Shown piece after piece: positions 32,660 to 44,422 of a DNA stretch of 64,000 nucleotides (position 1 is the stretch's first letter; every line of letters starts with the position of its first letter). The notes beneath the pieces were generated by a model that saw only the letters and a list, made by a program, of their open reading frames with translations, was not told where the DNA came from and ran no database searches. The stretch is from Gamsiella multidivaricata. Its lineage: Eukaryota; Mortierellomycota; Mortierellomycetes; Mortierellales; Mortierellaceae. Position numbers and translations under genes: made by a program. The stretch covers positions 124,001-188,000 of the forward strand of contig NW_026251765.1 of the NCBI RefSeq assembly GCF_025024155.1. The letters run 5' to 3'.

Positions 32660-35600
32660 GGTGGTCGATATAACGAGGAGTGGGGAGTGATGGAGTAATT
32701 CGTTTGTCTGTGTTCGGGGTCTCTCTTCAGCATCGGAAATCCGCACATCTGCGCACGAACATGTGACGTATGAGCACAAAATGTTTTCGTATGCACTGTG
32801 CCCAGCCGAATCTATGAGACGGTTCGGGCGGTTCAAGACTCGCGTCTAACACAATTGCTCCTAACAACGGAACTGGAGTCTATGAAAACTGCACGCGATA
32901 TCCCCACCCCTGTTACTTAATCTGAATTCAGGAAAACAAACGCGCACTTTTGACTGATTTGGCCAATCGCTTCCTTATTGCTCCACTTCATAGAACGGGG
33001 GAACAATGCCAGCTGGTCTGTGGACGTTGCGTGAGCCTGCTCGTTTAGTCGACTGATCTGATTTATATTTATCTGTTTCCGGAAAATGTATCCAGCAATG
33101 TAGAAGACGCATCGTTCGGATTAATAAAGCACGGACAGGGACCGAAGACAGTATGAGCGACATCCCCGCGCACACGCACCGAACAATTTTTTTTTGCTTC
33201 CTGTGTAGAAGCTTCAAATAAGGTTTGTGGAAAATCCATGCATCATTGCTTTGCTCATTTGGACCGGGATTCCTGCAAAACATAGACTATCTACACCACC
33301 ACATCGCAATTGATTAACACGAGTGCCTCGACAGATAAAAAGACTAGCAATTGACGTGGATATCTTGAGAACAATGATGATGTAGATCTGAGAGCATTGC
33401 AGAACAGAGTAGAGCACTGGTTCACTATGGTTTAATCCTACACGTCTATCCGCTAATATTATTGATGATATTGTGCACGATGACGGTACACAATGACAGC
33501 GCGCGATGACGGTGTTTGCTGAGGGCTGCACATGTTGAAGACAAAAAGAGGGTTGTTAATGACGATGGAATACTTGGTAGCTTTTTTTTTAGTTCATTAG
33601 TTCTTCCTCTTCGATGATGCCAGGAACCGAATCTGATCTGGGCGAGAAGGTACAGGATGGTTTTATTTTGCACGGGCATTTCATCACCCGCATCAACCTT
33701 TTGGACACAACACTAGCAAAAACCCCCCTGAATGAAAGCCCTGGGCTCCACCGCACAGAATACTGCCGATCAATCAGATCCTTATACTTCATCACCAATA
33801 CTCCACATCGAGGCAAGGGCCCAGTCAGGAGAATCCAAACCCAGCTGTACCTTTTGTTGTCTCTTGCTCTTGACGTTGCTGTACCTGTCGCTTTGCCCAT
33901 TTAATGAACCTCACGCGAAGTCAATCATATATATGAAAACCCCCACTTCGCATGAATTCTACGAATAGTCATGCAGCACTCTCCCATATCAGGATATTTC
34001 TTAACGCCACTGGCTACCCACGCCATCAAACCAAGCTCGTCCCATGCGATGTACGCCTGTCGCTTCTAGGGGTTCGGCGCACCGTAGTCATATCTAACCT
34101 GTGTCTGGTTATGTATCTATTTATCTATGCGCCTGTGGGAGCGGTCAGGCTCGAGCACGTAACCGTCGTCATCATACATGGACTGCATGAATTAGTACCC
34201 GTTGTTTAGTCCTATCATACCTGTCTTCCTTCCTGCTCCCTCCATTCTCAACATGTTAAGAATTAGTACCTTTTAGACAATGGAATACATCATCTAAAAT
34301 AAACCGCTATCCTTTACGGCATGGGAGGAAGGGATACTCTTTGCTTGCTTCTCTGCACGTCCAAACAATTGTGCAATGATAAATTCGCTCTTCGCCCTAA
34401 CGGAAAGTATTGCTTGGCCAAGGCACTTTCGAACTTGACCCACAATCGAAGCAATGTGTCCGTCAATCATGGATGGGGAGCGTTGGGTCTGCAGACGATC
34501 TCCTCAGGGCTGTGGGAATGTGGTCTTGGCAATGGATTCATCCATCGATCCCAGACGCTGCATTATGTCTCAGTTGGCATTAATATCGAAAAATGGGGGC
34601 AGAGCTCGACAACCAGATTCGCTATTCATGTCTTTGTTTTCGCCTGTGTTTCTCTTCTATTTTATCCTTACTAGAGAACGAAACAGATTCGCATGCGCAT
34701 GGTAGCCCTTCTGTTCTGTCCCAACCACAGAACGGAGGGTCTCACCTCTCGTAAGATATGCTGCTTCTCCGTTCTGTTCCAGCTAGAAAACGAAGATCGC
34801 GTTATACCTCCCTTTGGAACGTATTGTCATTACATCACTGCGAAGGGAGGAGGTTTTTTTTAGCTTCTTTCATGCCTTATGAATGTTTGGGTGTAAGGCA
34901 CAAGCGTGTACCTGATTCGCGTTCGACGAAGCGTACCGCTTTTGGTACACAATTCACGTAAGTATTGGATATGGGGACAGCTCCCCTGCCCCGCTGCATG
35001 AATTGCAGCCGTCTAAAACCTACTCTTTAAAGATATCGGCGTTAGTGGCCCAGTAGCCTCTGATTTATCCTCCGTGCTTTCTCCACCTGGATCCCTGGAC
35101 AACTGAGGGAGCTGAAAGATCGTCATTGCGGCATAGGATGAGCTATGGTGCATTTCGTTCTCATGAATAGGGCTTTCCATAAGCGACTGACAATCATGCA
35201 CTAAGTGAACTTAATGGCCCTGGGCACTATCTAGTGTCGGGAGTGACGACATGCGAAAAAGAAGGGGGGAAACCAAGAGTGCGACGATCGATAGTCCCAA
35301 CTGAAATGAGAGAGCCGTTGTAAAAAAGACGAACCAAGTGATCTGCAAAACGCACTGACGTTTGGAACATGTAATTGACAATTGACGATTGGCAAATTTT
35401 TAATTTCAGAAAAGGAAGGTGCGCGCGAACGCACTCCTGTGAACACGCAGACAAGGCGGATGGACGCGTCTGATTTGATAGGTTTGGGCGATGATGGCAT
35501 CGATGGGGGAACCTGCTCGTCCGGGGATGTTCAGCGGTTTATGCTTTGTTGTGCCCACAACAAAGGCCTACGGCAGTGACCGTCCTGTACGTACATACAG

Positions 35601-36243
35601 TGCACACTCGGGCCTGTCTCTCTCCCTTCCCCCTCTCGCTCTTTCCCTCTCCCTCAATCGATACCGCGCATCAAGCCACTGTCTAGACTGAATTGGATAT
35701 AGAGTAATGAATATGTCTTCCAGTCATTTGCTATGATTCAATTGTCGCCATCGACTGAATCTAATTCAGCCATCTCCTTTTTACTTTACTCCGTTGACTT
35801 GTTGTTACTGTGGACAGGCCGATTTGGTTCTCACACGTCTAGCAGAGGCGCCTTTTTCTTTTACATACTTTGATTTGAATAGAGCAGAGTAAAGAAGTGC
35901 CCTGCCCTCCTCTCCCACCACCAAGTCCATAAATACCCTCGCGACCTGGCACTCCTCCCCCACCGGTTCGTCTCGTCTCCTTTTTACACATAAATACTAT
36001 ACAGATATACACCGTTGACCACCTCTTTTCCTTCTCTCTTCTTTGAGACACAGCTACTTCTACTTCTATCCAGACTACCCATTTCCAACCAGCCGCAACG
36101 ACAACCCCGCCTAACAATCCGCATCTTCACGCTTTCCTTACACGTTCTTTCACGCACTTGTTGTATAGCGCATCCTTTTTTTTTTCGCTCTTATCTTCTC
36201 TACTACCTCAGAGTCAACAACTCGTTCTGCCGAGAACGATATC
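32660..36243. other. 3.6-kb region with no recognised gene
   Basis: Upstream of NDUFA1 and of the bZIP gene. Open frames are all under about 120 codons, on both strands, and carry no family signature; some may be decayed coding sequence. The segment at 34.7-34.9 kb repeats a CTTCTGTTCTGTCC / CTTCTCCGTTCTGTTCC-like word. A C/T-rich stretch (35.6 kb) and the 35.9-36.2 kb pyrimidine-rich region look like the promoter and leader of the bZIP gene. No tRNA, LTR or terminal repeat was found by eye. Confidence 0.35.
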
Positions 36244-36340
36244 ATGTCCTTGGAGGTCACCAGTATCCGTCGAGGTAAGCCTTTGTTATCATGTCCTTGC
36301 AGTGGACACGTTTCATCACAAGCAGTCTGTCGATACCAGG

Positions 36341-36373
<33 letters not shown>

Positions 36374-37007
36374 CCACTCTTGTCTTCGCCACCTGCCTTC
36401 GCACTTCAGCACACTCCGTAACTCCATATCGCCAAAATAAAGCTGCGGCCGAACCCTGTCTTCTTTTGTTTGCTGCTGCTGCCTGCTACCACTTTATCAC
36501 TATGTCTGTCTCGGTAAATGGCCCGATCATCGCACGCCTTGTCCTTCGACAGGGCTGCTCTGCGGTGCCCTCATTCATTCCAGATGGACCTTCTCTTTAT
36601 CTGAAGCAACTCTCCTTATCCACCCTGAGACTTCAACAAATCCACCATCGAAAAAACGACGCTTCTGCTGTAGATGGACATGTCCACTAGTTTACTTTGT
36701 TTTGCCATCAAAAGCTGCTTGGCTGCCTGTTACCATGTTCAACAAGATGATAATACTCACTTCAAACCAAACAACTATTACCCTTCAACTTCCTCTTCGC
36801 CCTTCTTATCACCATCTATCTTTACCATCATCTACCCCTTCTGGTTCTTCTTGTGGCCTCGTTAATATCGGACAATCATTTACCATCAACCTCCTCACAT
36901 CTCCTTCTGCTCCACATCCACACTACACACTGTATTCTCTCTGCGCATGACCCACCCCACTTATTTCAAACCACACAGACACAAACTCGACCCCGACTCG
37001 CTTCCTA
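36244..37007 (+). promoter_or_regulatory. Long leader or alternative first exon of the bZIP gene
   Basis: ATG 36244 opens MSLEVTSIRR and meets a consensus donor (GAG then GTAAGC at 36275). An acceptor at 36977-36978 (CACACAG) joins it exactly in frame to the main exon, adding about 20 residues before the internal ATG 37008. The intervening 704 nt would be a long intron for this genome; it contains an A30 tract (36341-36370) and several short upstream ATGs. Alternatively this is a long untranslated leader with uORFs, as is common in stress-response bZIP genes. Confidence 0.45.
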
Positions 37008-38390
37008 ATGGAGTGCGAGGACTTGAATCCCGGATTCGGTCTCAACCTCGATAACCCCTACAGCCCTTTTGACACCACCTACAAATTCCTCAATCCCGGA
37101 ACACCTAAATCGGAGGCTGATCCCCTTGACACTGGCTACAAGACACCAATCACCTCGGTATCCATGCTTTCGCAGCAGTCCTTCCTTGCAGCAGAGCAGC
37201 AGCATCCGTGGTCGGACATGGTGTATGATGAGGCCTGTATACCTCTGCGCCAGATGTCTCCCAGGGTCTCTCCCTCTTCCTCAATCTCTTCCAACTTATC
37301 CTCCTTGTCACACACTCCACCTCGTCAAACACCCACCTCGGAGTCGAGTGCATCCAACCCCTTCCGCTCACGCATGTCCTCAGTAGCATCAGATCAGCTT
37401 ATCTTTAACTCCGAGGCCACACATGCCCATACTCATGAATACAACGCTGTCTTTGATAAACTTATTCCGTCCCAACAGTCATATCACAGTGATCTGGAAC
37501 TTCCATCCCTTGCACCCGATTCTCCATCCCCCGACTCTCTCGTCCCAACCGACACTCTTCGAACAAGCAACATCACCATGAGCCAGGTTCGCCAAGCGGA
37601 CACTCGACGTGCAGTCCCCTCGCAAGACAACGCCGATTACGGCGATCAGTACATGAGCGACGAACATGATAGTGAAATGGACGTCGACTCGAACGATTCA
37701 AACGATGAAGGCAACGACGGCGAAACCAGCTCTTCCAAAGACTCTAGCAGCTCCCGCGAATCATCGTCCATGATCGAAGGATCACCTGCTAGGTCTACCC
37801 GAACACGCGCCTCTGCTCGAGCTTCCGCTAAATCCACAAAGTCCATCAAACCGGCGTCACAAAAGTCTTCGACCAAGACCAAGAAGAACACTGCAGCCAA
37901 GAGCACAGCGTCTTCTAGAAGACCTCAGGCCGTTCCCACCAAAGGCTCTTCAAGCAGGGCTTCGATAGCATCGACCGCATCAACTGGATCGACCAGCTCG
38001 GTCAGCTCCAAAGAATCGAGCCAGGCCAGGAAGCACTCTTCTGAGGAGGAGTCGCCCGAAGCCAAGCGGCAAAAGTTCCTGGAACGCAACAGAATGGCGG
38101 CGTCGAAATGCCGCGAGAAGAAGCGGTTGCAGACCCTCAAGACGATTGCAGATGCGGATGCGATCACAGCACGCAACCAGGCTCTGCACGAGTCGTTGGA
38201 CGAGTTGCAGGAGGAGGTTCGAACGCTTAAGAACCAGATTTTGTGCCATCGTGACTGCGGATGCGACGTGATCCAGAAATTTGTACAGAGTAGCTTTTGC
38301 TCGACCCCGTTCTTTACTGGAACTACCGCTGCCGCTGCCGCTGGCATCAACCAAGGGCATCCTTCTCACGCTTCCACGCAGCTCTGTTAA
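37008..38390 (+). CDS. ATF/CREB-family bZIP transcription factor
   Basis: 460 residues in one exon from ATG 37008, possibly with an upstream exon at 36244-36274. Most of the protein is Ser/Thr-rich and disordered, with an acidic patch (DEHDSEMDVDSNDSNDEG) that could activate transcription and a Lys/Ser/Ala-rich stretch (residues about 270-340). The bZIP lies near residues 350-420. The basic region KRQKFLERNRMAASKCREKK is the ATF2/Atf1 type (N-x3-A-S-K-C-R), and a leucine zipper follows (LDELQEEVRTLKNQIL). After the zipper comes HRDCGCDVIQKFV, the extra Cys/His segment seen in Atf1/ATF2-like factors. Such factors bind CRE sites (TGACGTCA) in the nucleus and usually act below a stress MAP kinase. 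It sits 1.65 kb upstream of the phosphorelay protein Ypd1 on the same strand, a functional coincidence worth noting. Confidence 0.9.
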   Translation: MECEDLNPGFGLNLDNPYSPFDTTYKFLNPGTPKSEADPLDTGYKTPITSVSMLSQQSFLAAEQQHPWSDMVYDEACIPLRQMSPRVSPSSSISSNLSSLSHTPPRQTPTSESSASNPFRSRMSSVASDQLIFNSEATHAHTHEYNAVFDKLIPSQQSYHSDLELPSLAPDSPSPDSLVPTDTLRTSNITMSQVRQADTRRAVPSQDNADYGDQYMSDEHDSEMDVDSNDSNDEGNDGETSSSKDSSSSRESSSMIEGSPARSTRTRASARASAKSTKSIKPASQKSSTKTKKNTAAKSTASSRRPQAVPTKGSSSRASIASTASTGSTSSVSSKESSQARKHSSEEESPEAKRQKFLERNRMAASKCREKKRLQTLKTIADADAITARNQALHESLDELQEEVRTLKNQILCHRDCGCDVIQKFVQSSFCSTPFFTGTTAAAAAGINQGHPSHASTQLC

Positions 38391-40042
38391 AGGAGTCTCT
38401 GTATAGGCCTCCGAACAAGATTGTAGCACGCTTTTCCTGTACTTCTTTGTCCATATAATTCCTCGCGCCTGCTTTCTTCCGCTTCGAAACCTAGCCTGAG
38501 AACTGTGCACCTCCATTCCCTTTCGCATGAATTCCTTTCATAATACCGCACCTGATGTACATAACGACCAGAATATTTCAAGTCGTTTCACCAGCTTCAT
38601 TTCAGTATCCACACTGTACCATATTTTCTTCTCTTTTCACCAGTTCAATCAACCCAGCACTTTCTACTCTTTCTCTTTTTTTCTGTTATAATGTGCCTTT
38701 TATTTCAGTTTGCACACATAGCAAACACACACGCCTTCAAACAGAACAGAGTTTCTTCTGCATCCAGATTCAAAAACCAATAAAATGAATAAAATAACCA
38801 AAATAACCACGTTTTAATTTTTTTGCCATGTGGAAAGAGGAGCAGGGATCTGTTTATCCTGCATTGGACAGGGCACCAACAAAAAAAAAAAAAAGGGCAA
38901 CGCGTGGCAGGTATGATTCGCGTGAAAAAAACGCGATATAGTGTACCAAGGGACGACTCTCATTCGTTCCTTAAACGCAAAAAGAACACAGATGCAGGTA
39001 CAGTGCACACAGAGAACATCGTTATTCCTCTCGCCCATGCGCTCACATTTTGTCCCTTCGTTTTCTCTTTTGATTCTGAAATTCACTCACGCCGATGGGT
39101 TATATCCATGCACGGTCCAACGCTTCAGTGACCACACAACCAAGCGCGGCTCTCCTTTGAGTATATGCTGTATGTAGTAAGTACTTAGGAAACAGAAAGC
39201 AATAGTAGAGTTTCATTCACGCGAAAATGAGTTTCTCGTGTAGCACAGGTACAACGGACGCGTCCAACGGACAAGAGCGGGGGAGGCCTCGGAAAGAAAA
39301 TAAAGTAAGTGATCTGCGAGGTGTGAAATGTGAGAGTGAATGTGCATGGGTGTAGCCTACCGTCTGCTATAACGAACATCCATCCAAAGAGGCAAAGGAA
39401 GCCTTGGAGTGGTGTTCTAGTCTACCGTGGTAGCATTGGCGGGGAGATGTAAAGAAAGGTCAAGAAAAAAAAGAAAGAGCGGATGCACATACATGCATAC
39501 ACACATGGCGTCGGTATTTTTTTTTTTCTTTTGTTGAAGAGCATTGACATTGTCGAGTGCACCGCAGAAGAAGCTTACGAGAAGAAAAAGGAAATGTGTG
39601 GGCATCTACAGAGCGTATTTCGCGTTTCGTGTTCTTCTCTCCATTTGCGTCTACAACCACTGCCCTTTCTTGCTTTGCCTTGACTTGTTGATATGGGTGA
39701 GAATGTGGGTGTGTAGGGGAGCAGCGGTGTGCATTGGTGTGCCCCGAATGAGGTTGGGTGCGGTTGGGTGCCCGTTGGACGCAATTGGGCTGGACCGAAG
39801 AGACAAGAGCGGGAACGCGCTCTGTGCGCAACCCTGTGGCCACCAATTTTCCCGCTCCCTTTCCTTCCGTCCATTCCCCTCCTCTTCTTTTCCTTCCTTC
39901 GGTCTCGCTCTTCCTTTTCTTCTTAGGCTCACTTTCAAGCACCACCTTCGCTTCCCTCACACGCCACCGACACACCCTCCGCTCCATCCACCACATCCCA
40001 TTCATATCATATCCATTGCTCCATCATACTGAGTCAGCCATC
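38391..40042. other. 1.65-kb intergenic region bZIP / YPD1
   Basis: Starts with the 3' region of the bZIP gene (A/T-rich, AATAAAATGAATAAAAT near 38779-38795, a plausible polyadenylation signal). An A14 tract is at 38881-38894. The rest is unassigned and ends in a C/T-rich leader before the YPD1 start. Overlapping open frames on both strands at 39.4-40.0 kb look like by-products of biased composition. Confidence 0.4.
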
Positions 40043-41094
40043 ATGACTACCGTCGCCGCACACCCAGAACCTGCTCCTGTAAGAATCTCCTCCGTCCTGG
40101 GACTCCATGGCGTGTTCTCATGAACCAAATGCCTGAAAAAAATTGAGCAAACAAAAAAGCTCATGAGAGTCAGTAGTTGATTCATTCCATTCCAGTTCAT
40201 TGTCCCTCGGCGCAGTGAGGTCCTTGATGCCTCTTATTATCCTCTCCGCCTCTTTTTGTTTATGAGCGATTGCCGCGAAGAATAATATCGTATTGCCCGA
40301 TTTTTCAACCATCAGGATGAAACTTTGCTGGGGGAGCTTTTTTTTATTTTTATTCGACGGCATGAACCAGTTATTTGGGAGGAAGGGCCACAGGATCGTG
40401 CTCTGCTTTAACTTCGATCGATTCAATTCATTTGATAACAGTGTGTTGTCCAGCTAACATTCTTCATTCTATCCTTCTCGGCAGGTAGAGGTCAAGGACG
40501 AGGTTGAGGTCGAGACAGATCCTGAGGACGACTTTGAGGACGATGAAATCATTGATCATGCTACATTTGACCAGCTACTGGAAATGGATGACGAAGAAGA
40601 CCACGAGTTCTCAAGGTCCCTTGTCTGGAACTACTTTGAGCAGGCCGAACAGACTTTTAAGGAGCTTGACGATGCCATGTAAGTTAGAGTTCCCATTTTT
40701 TTTTCTGGGTCACTTCACCCCGAGGAAATGGTCCGGGCCATGGAAGCAGAAAACAAACGCGCGTGGTGCCTTGCTTCTGCGCCTTCCTTTTCTTTTCCTT
40801 TTTTGTCGCGACGATGAGTGGAGCTGTATTGTTTAAGTGCGCCCGTGAGTTGGATTGTTTTTTAATAATACGCTTTTGGAGCGCAGCATCGGTGCTGTGT
40901 GGTGCGTTGCGGTGCAGTGTGTGTTCTAGCTGTATAAGTATGATTGGGGCGAAGGAGTACCCTGGTGGGCTTTTTTTTTTTTGTCGATCCCACTGCAGAA
41001 TCAAGTACCATCTTGCAGCATCTTCCTGTCTATAAAACAAATCTATGATTTGATAAAATACGCGTTTATTATTTTTATTACGCACTTAAATGGG

Positions 41095-41127
<33 letters not shown>

Positions 41128-41394
41128 TAATAATCGATTAGGACACGGTTGGACTTTCCGGACCTGTCAAGACTGGGCCACTTTCTGAAGGGATCCTCGG
41201 CAGCATTGGGACTGATCAGAATCAGGGCGTCGTGTGAACGACTGCAGCACTATGGAAACTGCAAGGATGCAGATGGGGTCACGACGATTACGAACGAGGA
41301 GGCTAGGGAGCTGATTAAGGCACTACTAGTTCAGATGCGGCAAGAGTACGATGAGGCACAGAGCTACCTCACCGCATTCTATGAGGGACAATAG
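40043..41394 (+). CDS. YPD1: Histidine phosphotransfer protein Ypd1
   Basis: Three exons (40043-40078, 40485-40678, 41142-41394) give 160 residues. Ypd1 passes phosphate from hybrid histidine kinases to the response regulators Ssk1 and Skn7, upstream of the Hog1-type MAP kinase, in cytoplasm and nucleus. The four-helix HPt fold is clear: IIDHATFDQLLEMDDEED, then FSRSLVWNYFEQAEQTFKEL, LSRLGHFLKGSSAALGLIRI with the phosphorylated His in GHFLKGSSAALG, and a final helix QMRQEYDEAQSYLTAFYE. The N-terminus is very acidic (EVKDEVEVETDPEDDFEDDE). The second intron contains a TAA microsatellite directly before the acceptor. Length and motif match the family, lacking only the long loop of the budding-yeast protein. 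Confidence 0.95.
41098..41134. repeat. TAA trinucleotide repeat inside YPD1 intron 2
   Basis: About 12 units of TAA with one TGA interruption, ending within 10 bp of the 3' splice site. It takes the place of a polypyrimidine tract. Confidence 0.9.
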
Positions 41395-42025
41395 TCTATA
41401 GGATCACGTATCATCATTCTCCTATATACATATGTCCCGACTCTGTTTTTCATTTTGTATTCTTCATACTGTCAATAACATGTGCCATTTTAGTTTTCCT
41501 CAGAATCTCGAACTCTTCGATGATGACCTATCTCCGTGACAATTACCACATCCTCGGCGTGCGGGCGGGCGAGCGGCATACTTGTAATGGGTGGGTGTTA
41601 ATCTTGGGTGTGTTGGCTTCTTGGTGGAAGAAAAGAGGAAGGGCGTTGTGTTTTGTTTCGTTGTCCGCATGGGGAAGACTAGCCATATTTGGATGCCAGT
41701 GTGTCTTGTGTGGATACCGCTAGTGCATGCAATATGCAAAGCCGTATTTGCATGACCCACATGGATGACTAATCGCGAGGGCACAGCCTGAAGAGGAAAC
41801 AGGAAATAAGAAAAGAAAAGAAAAGAAAAAAAGGATCAAGACGCGTCGCGTAGGGACAGGAGTCTCTACACTCATTTTCAAACGCGAAAATTAGTGGAAG
41901 CCTAGAGTTCGAGTCTACCTAACGGTTTAGTTATTTTCTTTTATTCTACAAAACTGGACCTGAATGTATAGACCCACCAACAATGGCTAGATTGTACGCA
42001 ACAAAAAAACGCTCCTCCAATACGA
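41395..42025. other. Intergenic region after YPD1
   Basis: 630 bp with the YPD1 3' end, then unassigned sequence including an AAAAG-rich stretch near 41811-41832. A GTTCGAGTC word near 41909 resembles a tRNA T-loop, but no cloverleaf could be built around it. Confidence 0.4.
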
Positions 42026-43155
42026 ATGATATTCCCCCGGCTCTACAACGCCACTGAGGACTCCATTGAGTTCAGATGGCAGGGCTTTACAGCGCGTTTC
42101 CATCGTTTGTTTCGTTATCAGAATGTCGGGAACACTAGGGATTTCGTCGAGATCGAGGATATCGAGGGCAAGAGGCGGCACTATCTTCAAGAGCGACGGT
42201 CCGACAAGTATAAGGACGCCCTGTTTGTGTATTTGGATGAATCCTATGTCAACAGCAAGGTGGGTTATGTTTGTTTAGGATGTGTTTATGGCTTCATCTC
42301 AGACAGAAGAACGTATGTTCTACTTTCATTTTGTTCTTATCAGTCGTGGTTCACTAATGGGGTGATGGCACGCCGTGCGAATAAGGGCAAGCGATACTGC
42401 ATCATTCATGTTGGTTGGGAGGATGGTTGAATTGGGGGACCGCGGGTCTGGTCAGCGAAATACGGAGGAACTAGCGAATACCATGAGAATTTGAACGCGT
42501 CGATTTTCGAGAAATATCTGGATGAGCTTTGTCGCCACTGCAAGGATGATTTAGAGTTTTCCAAAGTCGTGTTTGTCAGTGGAGAATGCCAAGTACCATC
42601 GTAAGGAACATTAAGGATATAGTCAGTAAAGCGTCGAGGCCGAGCAGGACGAACAGCCTAAGAAGTACAGAACACTTTCTCAACTCAGTAAAAATGAACT
42701 GCGTTAGCGGCTTCAGAAGGTGAACGCTGATATCAACGTACTTCATGCGCTCAACAAGAAGCAACTGTATGAGATGGCCAAGGAACCAGAATACAAGTTT
42801 CCTCTTCAGAGGTCATTGCCCAGAAATGAGATTCATTGCGATGTCGAGAGCATTGACACGTTATATCGTATTTAACATTTAGACTAACTACGACCTACCA
42901 CAACGATGAGTCCAACTTCCAGATGGTCAAGGAGACGATATGGAGCTAGCAGGTCCAAAACGGGGCGACTTGGTGAGACGGACAATGGATAATGAAGAGA
43001 AATATAGGACTACAATGAATATGAATGATCGCCCTTGCTCTCCGTTGCTGGTTGATTTTGATGAGGAGAAGGAAGACGAGGAAGACGAGGAGGAGGAGGA
43101 GGTTACTGACGGAGACACGTTTATGGATGAGCTAGGCTTTGCAGAGGAAACGTGA
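42026..43155 (+). pseudogene. Decayed DDE-superfamily transposase (DDE_3/IS630-like)
   Basis: Successive pieces of one protein remain in order. VYLDESYVNSK carries the first Asp of the DDE triad. SWFTNGVMARRANKGKRYCI follows after a GT-AG gap (42260-42340). Then IIHVGWEDG is broken by TGA, and RVWSAKYGGTSEYHENLNAS continues in the same frame. VENAKYHR comes next after a frame change; the expected second Asp of this motif reads Glu. Then LNKKQLYEMAKEPEYKFPL appears after a TAG, and finally an acidic tail with EEKYRTTMN. The third catalytic acidic motif (HPxxNPIE-like) was not found. Several stops and frame changes make this a dead copy. It marks the left side of the accessory island. Family assignment rests on motif order and is fairly sure; no terminal inverted repeats were identified. 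Confidence 0.7.
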
Positions 43156-44013
43156 AATTAAGGTTCAGTAAACTACAGCACATATCATACCGGGTTACAC
43201 AACAGCTCTCCAAGGTGATCTGGAAAAGTTGTATCGCTGCGAAGTTTACATCACCATCGCAATACCTCGCAAGCGAGCTTCCTATGGAAAAGGTTCTGGA
43301 TATTCAACAAATGTCATTACAATATTACTTGATTGAGCGCAAGTCAGAGTCAGGCCCATCCCCCAGCGCTTAGGGAAATCAATTGGTATTACCATTTTTT
43401 TCCATCAACCCCATCGAAAATCCCAGCCTCTCCAACAAGCACCACCTTAACTCTCTCTCTTTCTTCCTCACCTCAGCTCCACCCACTACCCATCACTTTT
43501 TTTAACTGCCTTGCATTTCCCTTGCACTCTCTCCTTTTCTGTACAATGCGGGACATCTAGTCGCGACATAAGACTTTTGACTAGAAACGCCTATTCATTT
43601 TCAAGTACAACCGCTGAATCGAAGTCTGAGTCATTAATGTGTGCATTATCCTTCCTTCTACAAACCAATGTCCGCCGTTTGTCAATATAACCTTTAGTTC
43701 AAAGGGGTTTGAGCTTCAACATTTTCTACGTACAGTCACGACTAGATGTCTCGCACTATATTCCTTTACATACTTACTCGTCTTTCTATTTGTTGCTCCT
43801 GTCGAAACGCACACATGGGGGTGGAGGCGGATGTACTCGGCATATACTTTTCCTACATTCGCGTAACCCGCCAGAGGATGACGTCCGAGGCATTCTGGCG
43901 CGCCGCCCAGTCCACGAACTCCGTCACCGCCATCCAATTCCGTCATGACACGACTCGTTCAGGTGCTCCATAAGATGTTGTTGCAGATATTTACCTAAGG
44001 CCCAGTAACCATC
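43156..44013. other. Unassigned segment between two relics
   Basis: About 860 bp with only short open frames. The part near 43.93-44.01 kb (plus strand) may be further upstream sequence of the FEN-like relic, but no motif is readable. No functional element recognised. Confidence 0.35.
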
Positions 44014-44422
44014 CTGCACTTTGATGATCCACCGACGACGCAGAAGGCGAAAGCACGGGAGAAGAGAAGGAGCTGGAGCAGCAGAGATGCGGGGGCTATG
44101 AACGATCAAGCAAAGGAGATTTAGAAGATGGTGAACTCCGACAGCACCAACCCATTGTCGAGGACTCGGAAGCACAAGCTTGTTCGGTCGACCCAGAAAG
44201 TAAAGGGGAGCTGGGCCGCCGCGAGGACGATCGATTCGACGATAAAGACGTCTTATTGCCGGGTTGAAGAAGGTGGGTTGGAACGTGTACCACTGCAACG
44301 GGGAGACGGACGTCTGTATCGGTGTCAAAGCAAAAGAGCGCTCTGGCCAGGCTGTGGTTGCCTCAGTTGATTCAGATATGCTCTTCCACGGGGTGAAGGT
44401 GCTCCTTAGTGCACTATATTGA
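44014..44422 (+). pseudogene. FEN1/XPG-like nuclease relic (second copy of the superfamily in the window)
   Basis: Plus-strand fragments in two frames. LHFDDPPTTQKAKAREKR matches the XPG-N motif with its metal-binding Asp (FDGxxxxxK type). After a stop and frame change, KKVGWNVYHCNGETDVCIGV (the E-x-E/D helix) and VVASVDSDMLFHGVKV, with the paired Asp of XPG-I, follow. The spacing between motifs is that of the nuclease domain at 6.5-7.3 kb, although residues differ, so it is a related family member and not a duplicate of that gene. No Fanzor-like sequence is seen after it. A 217-codon open frame on the opposite strand covers it and is an artefact. Confidence 0.6.

Noticed and set aside
41880..41940. 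tRNA-like GTTCGAGTC word
   Set aside because: No acceptor, D or anticodon arm could be paired around it.
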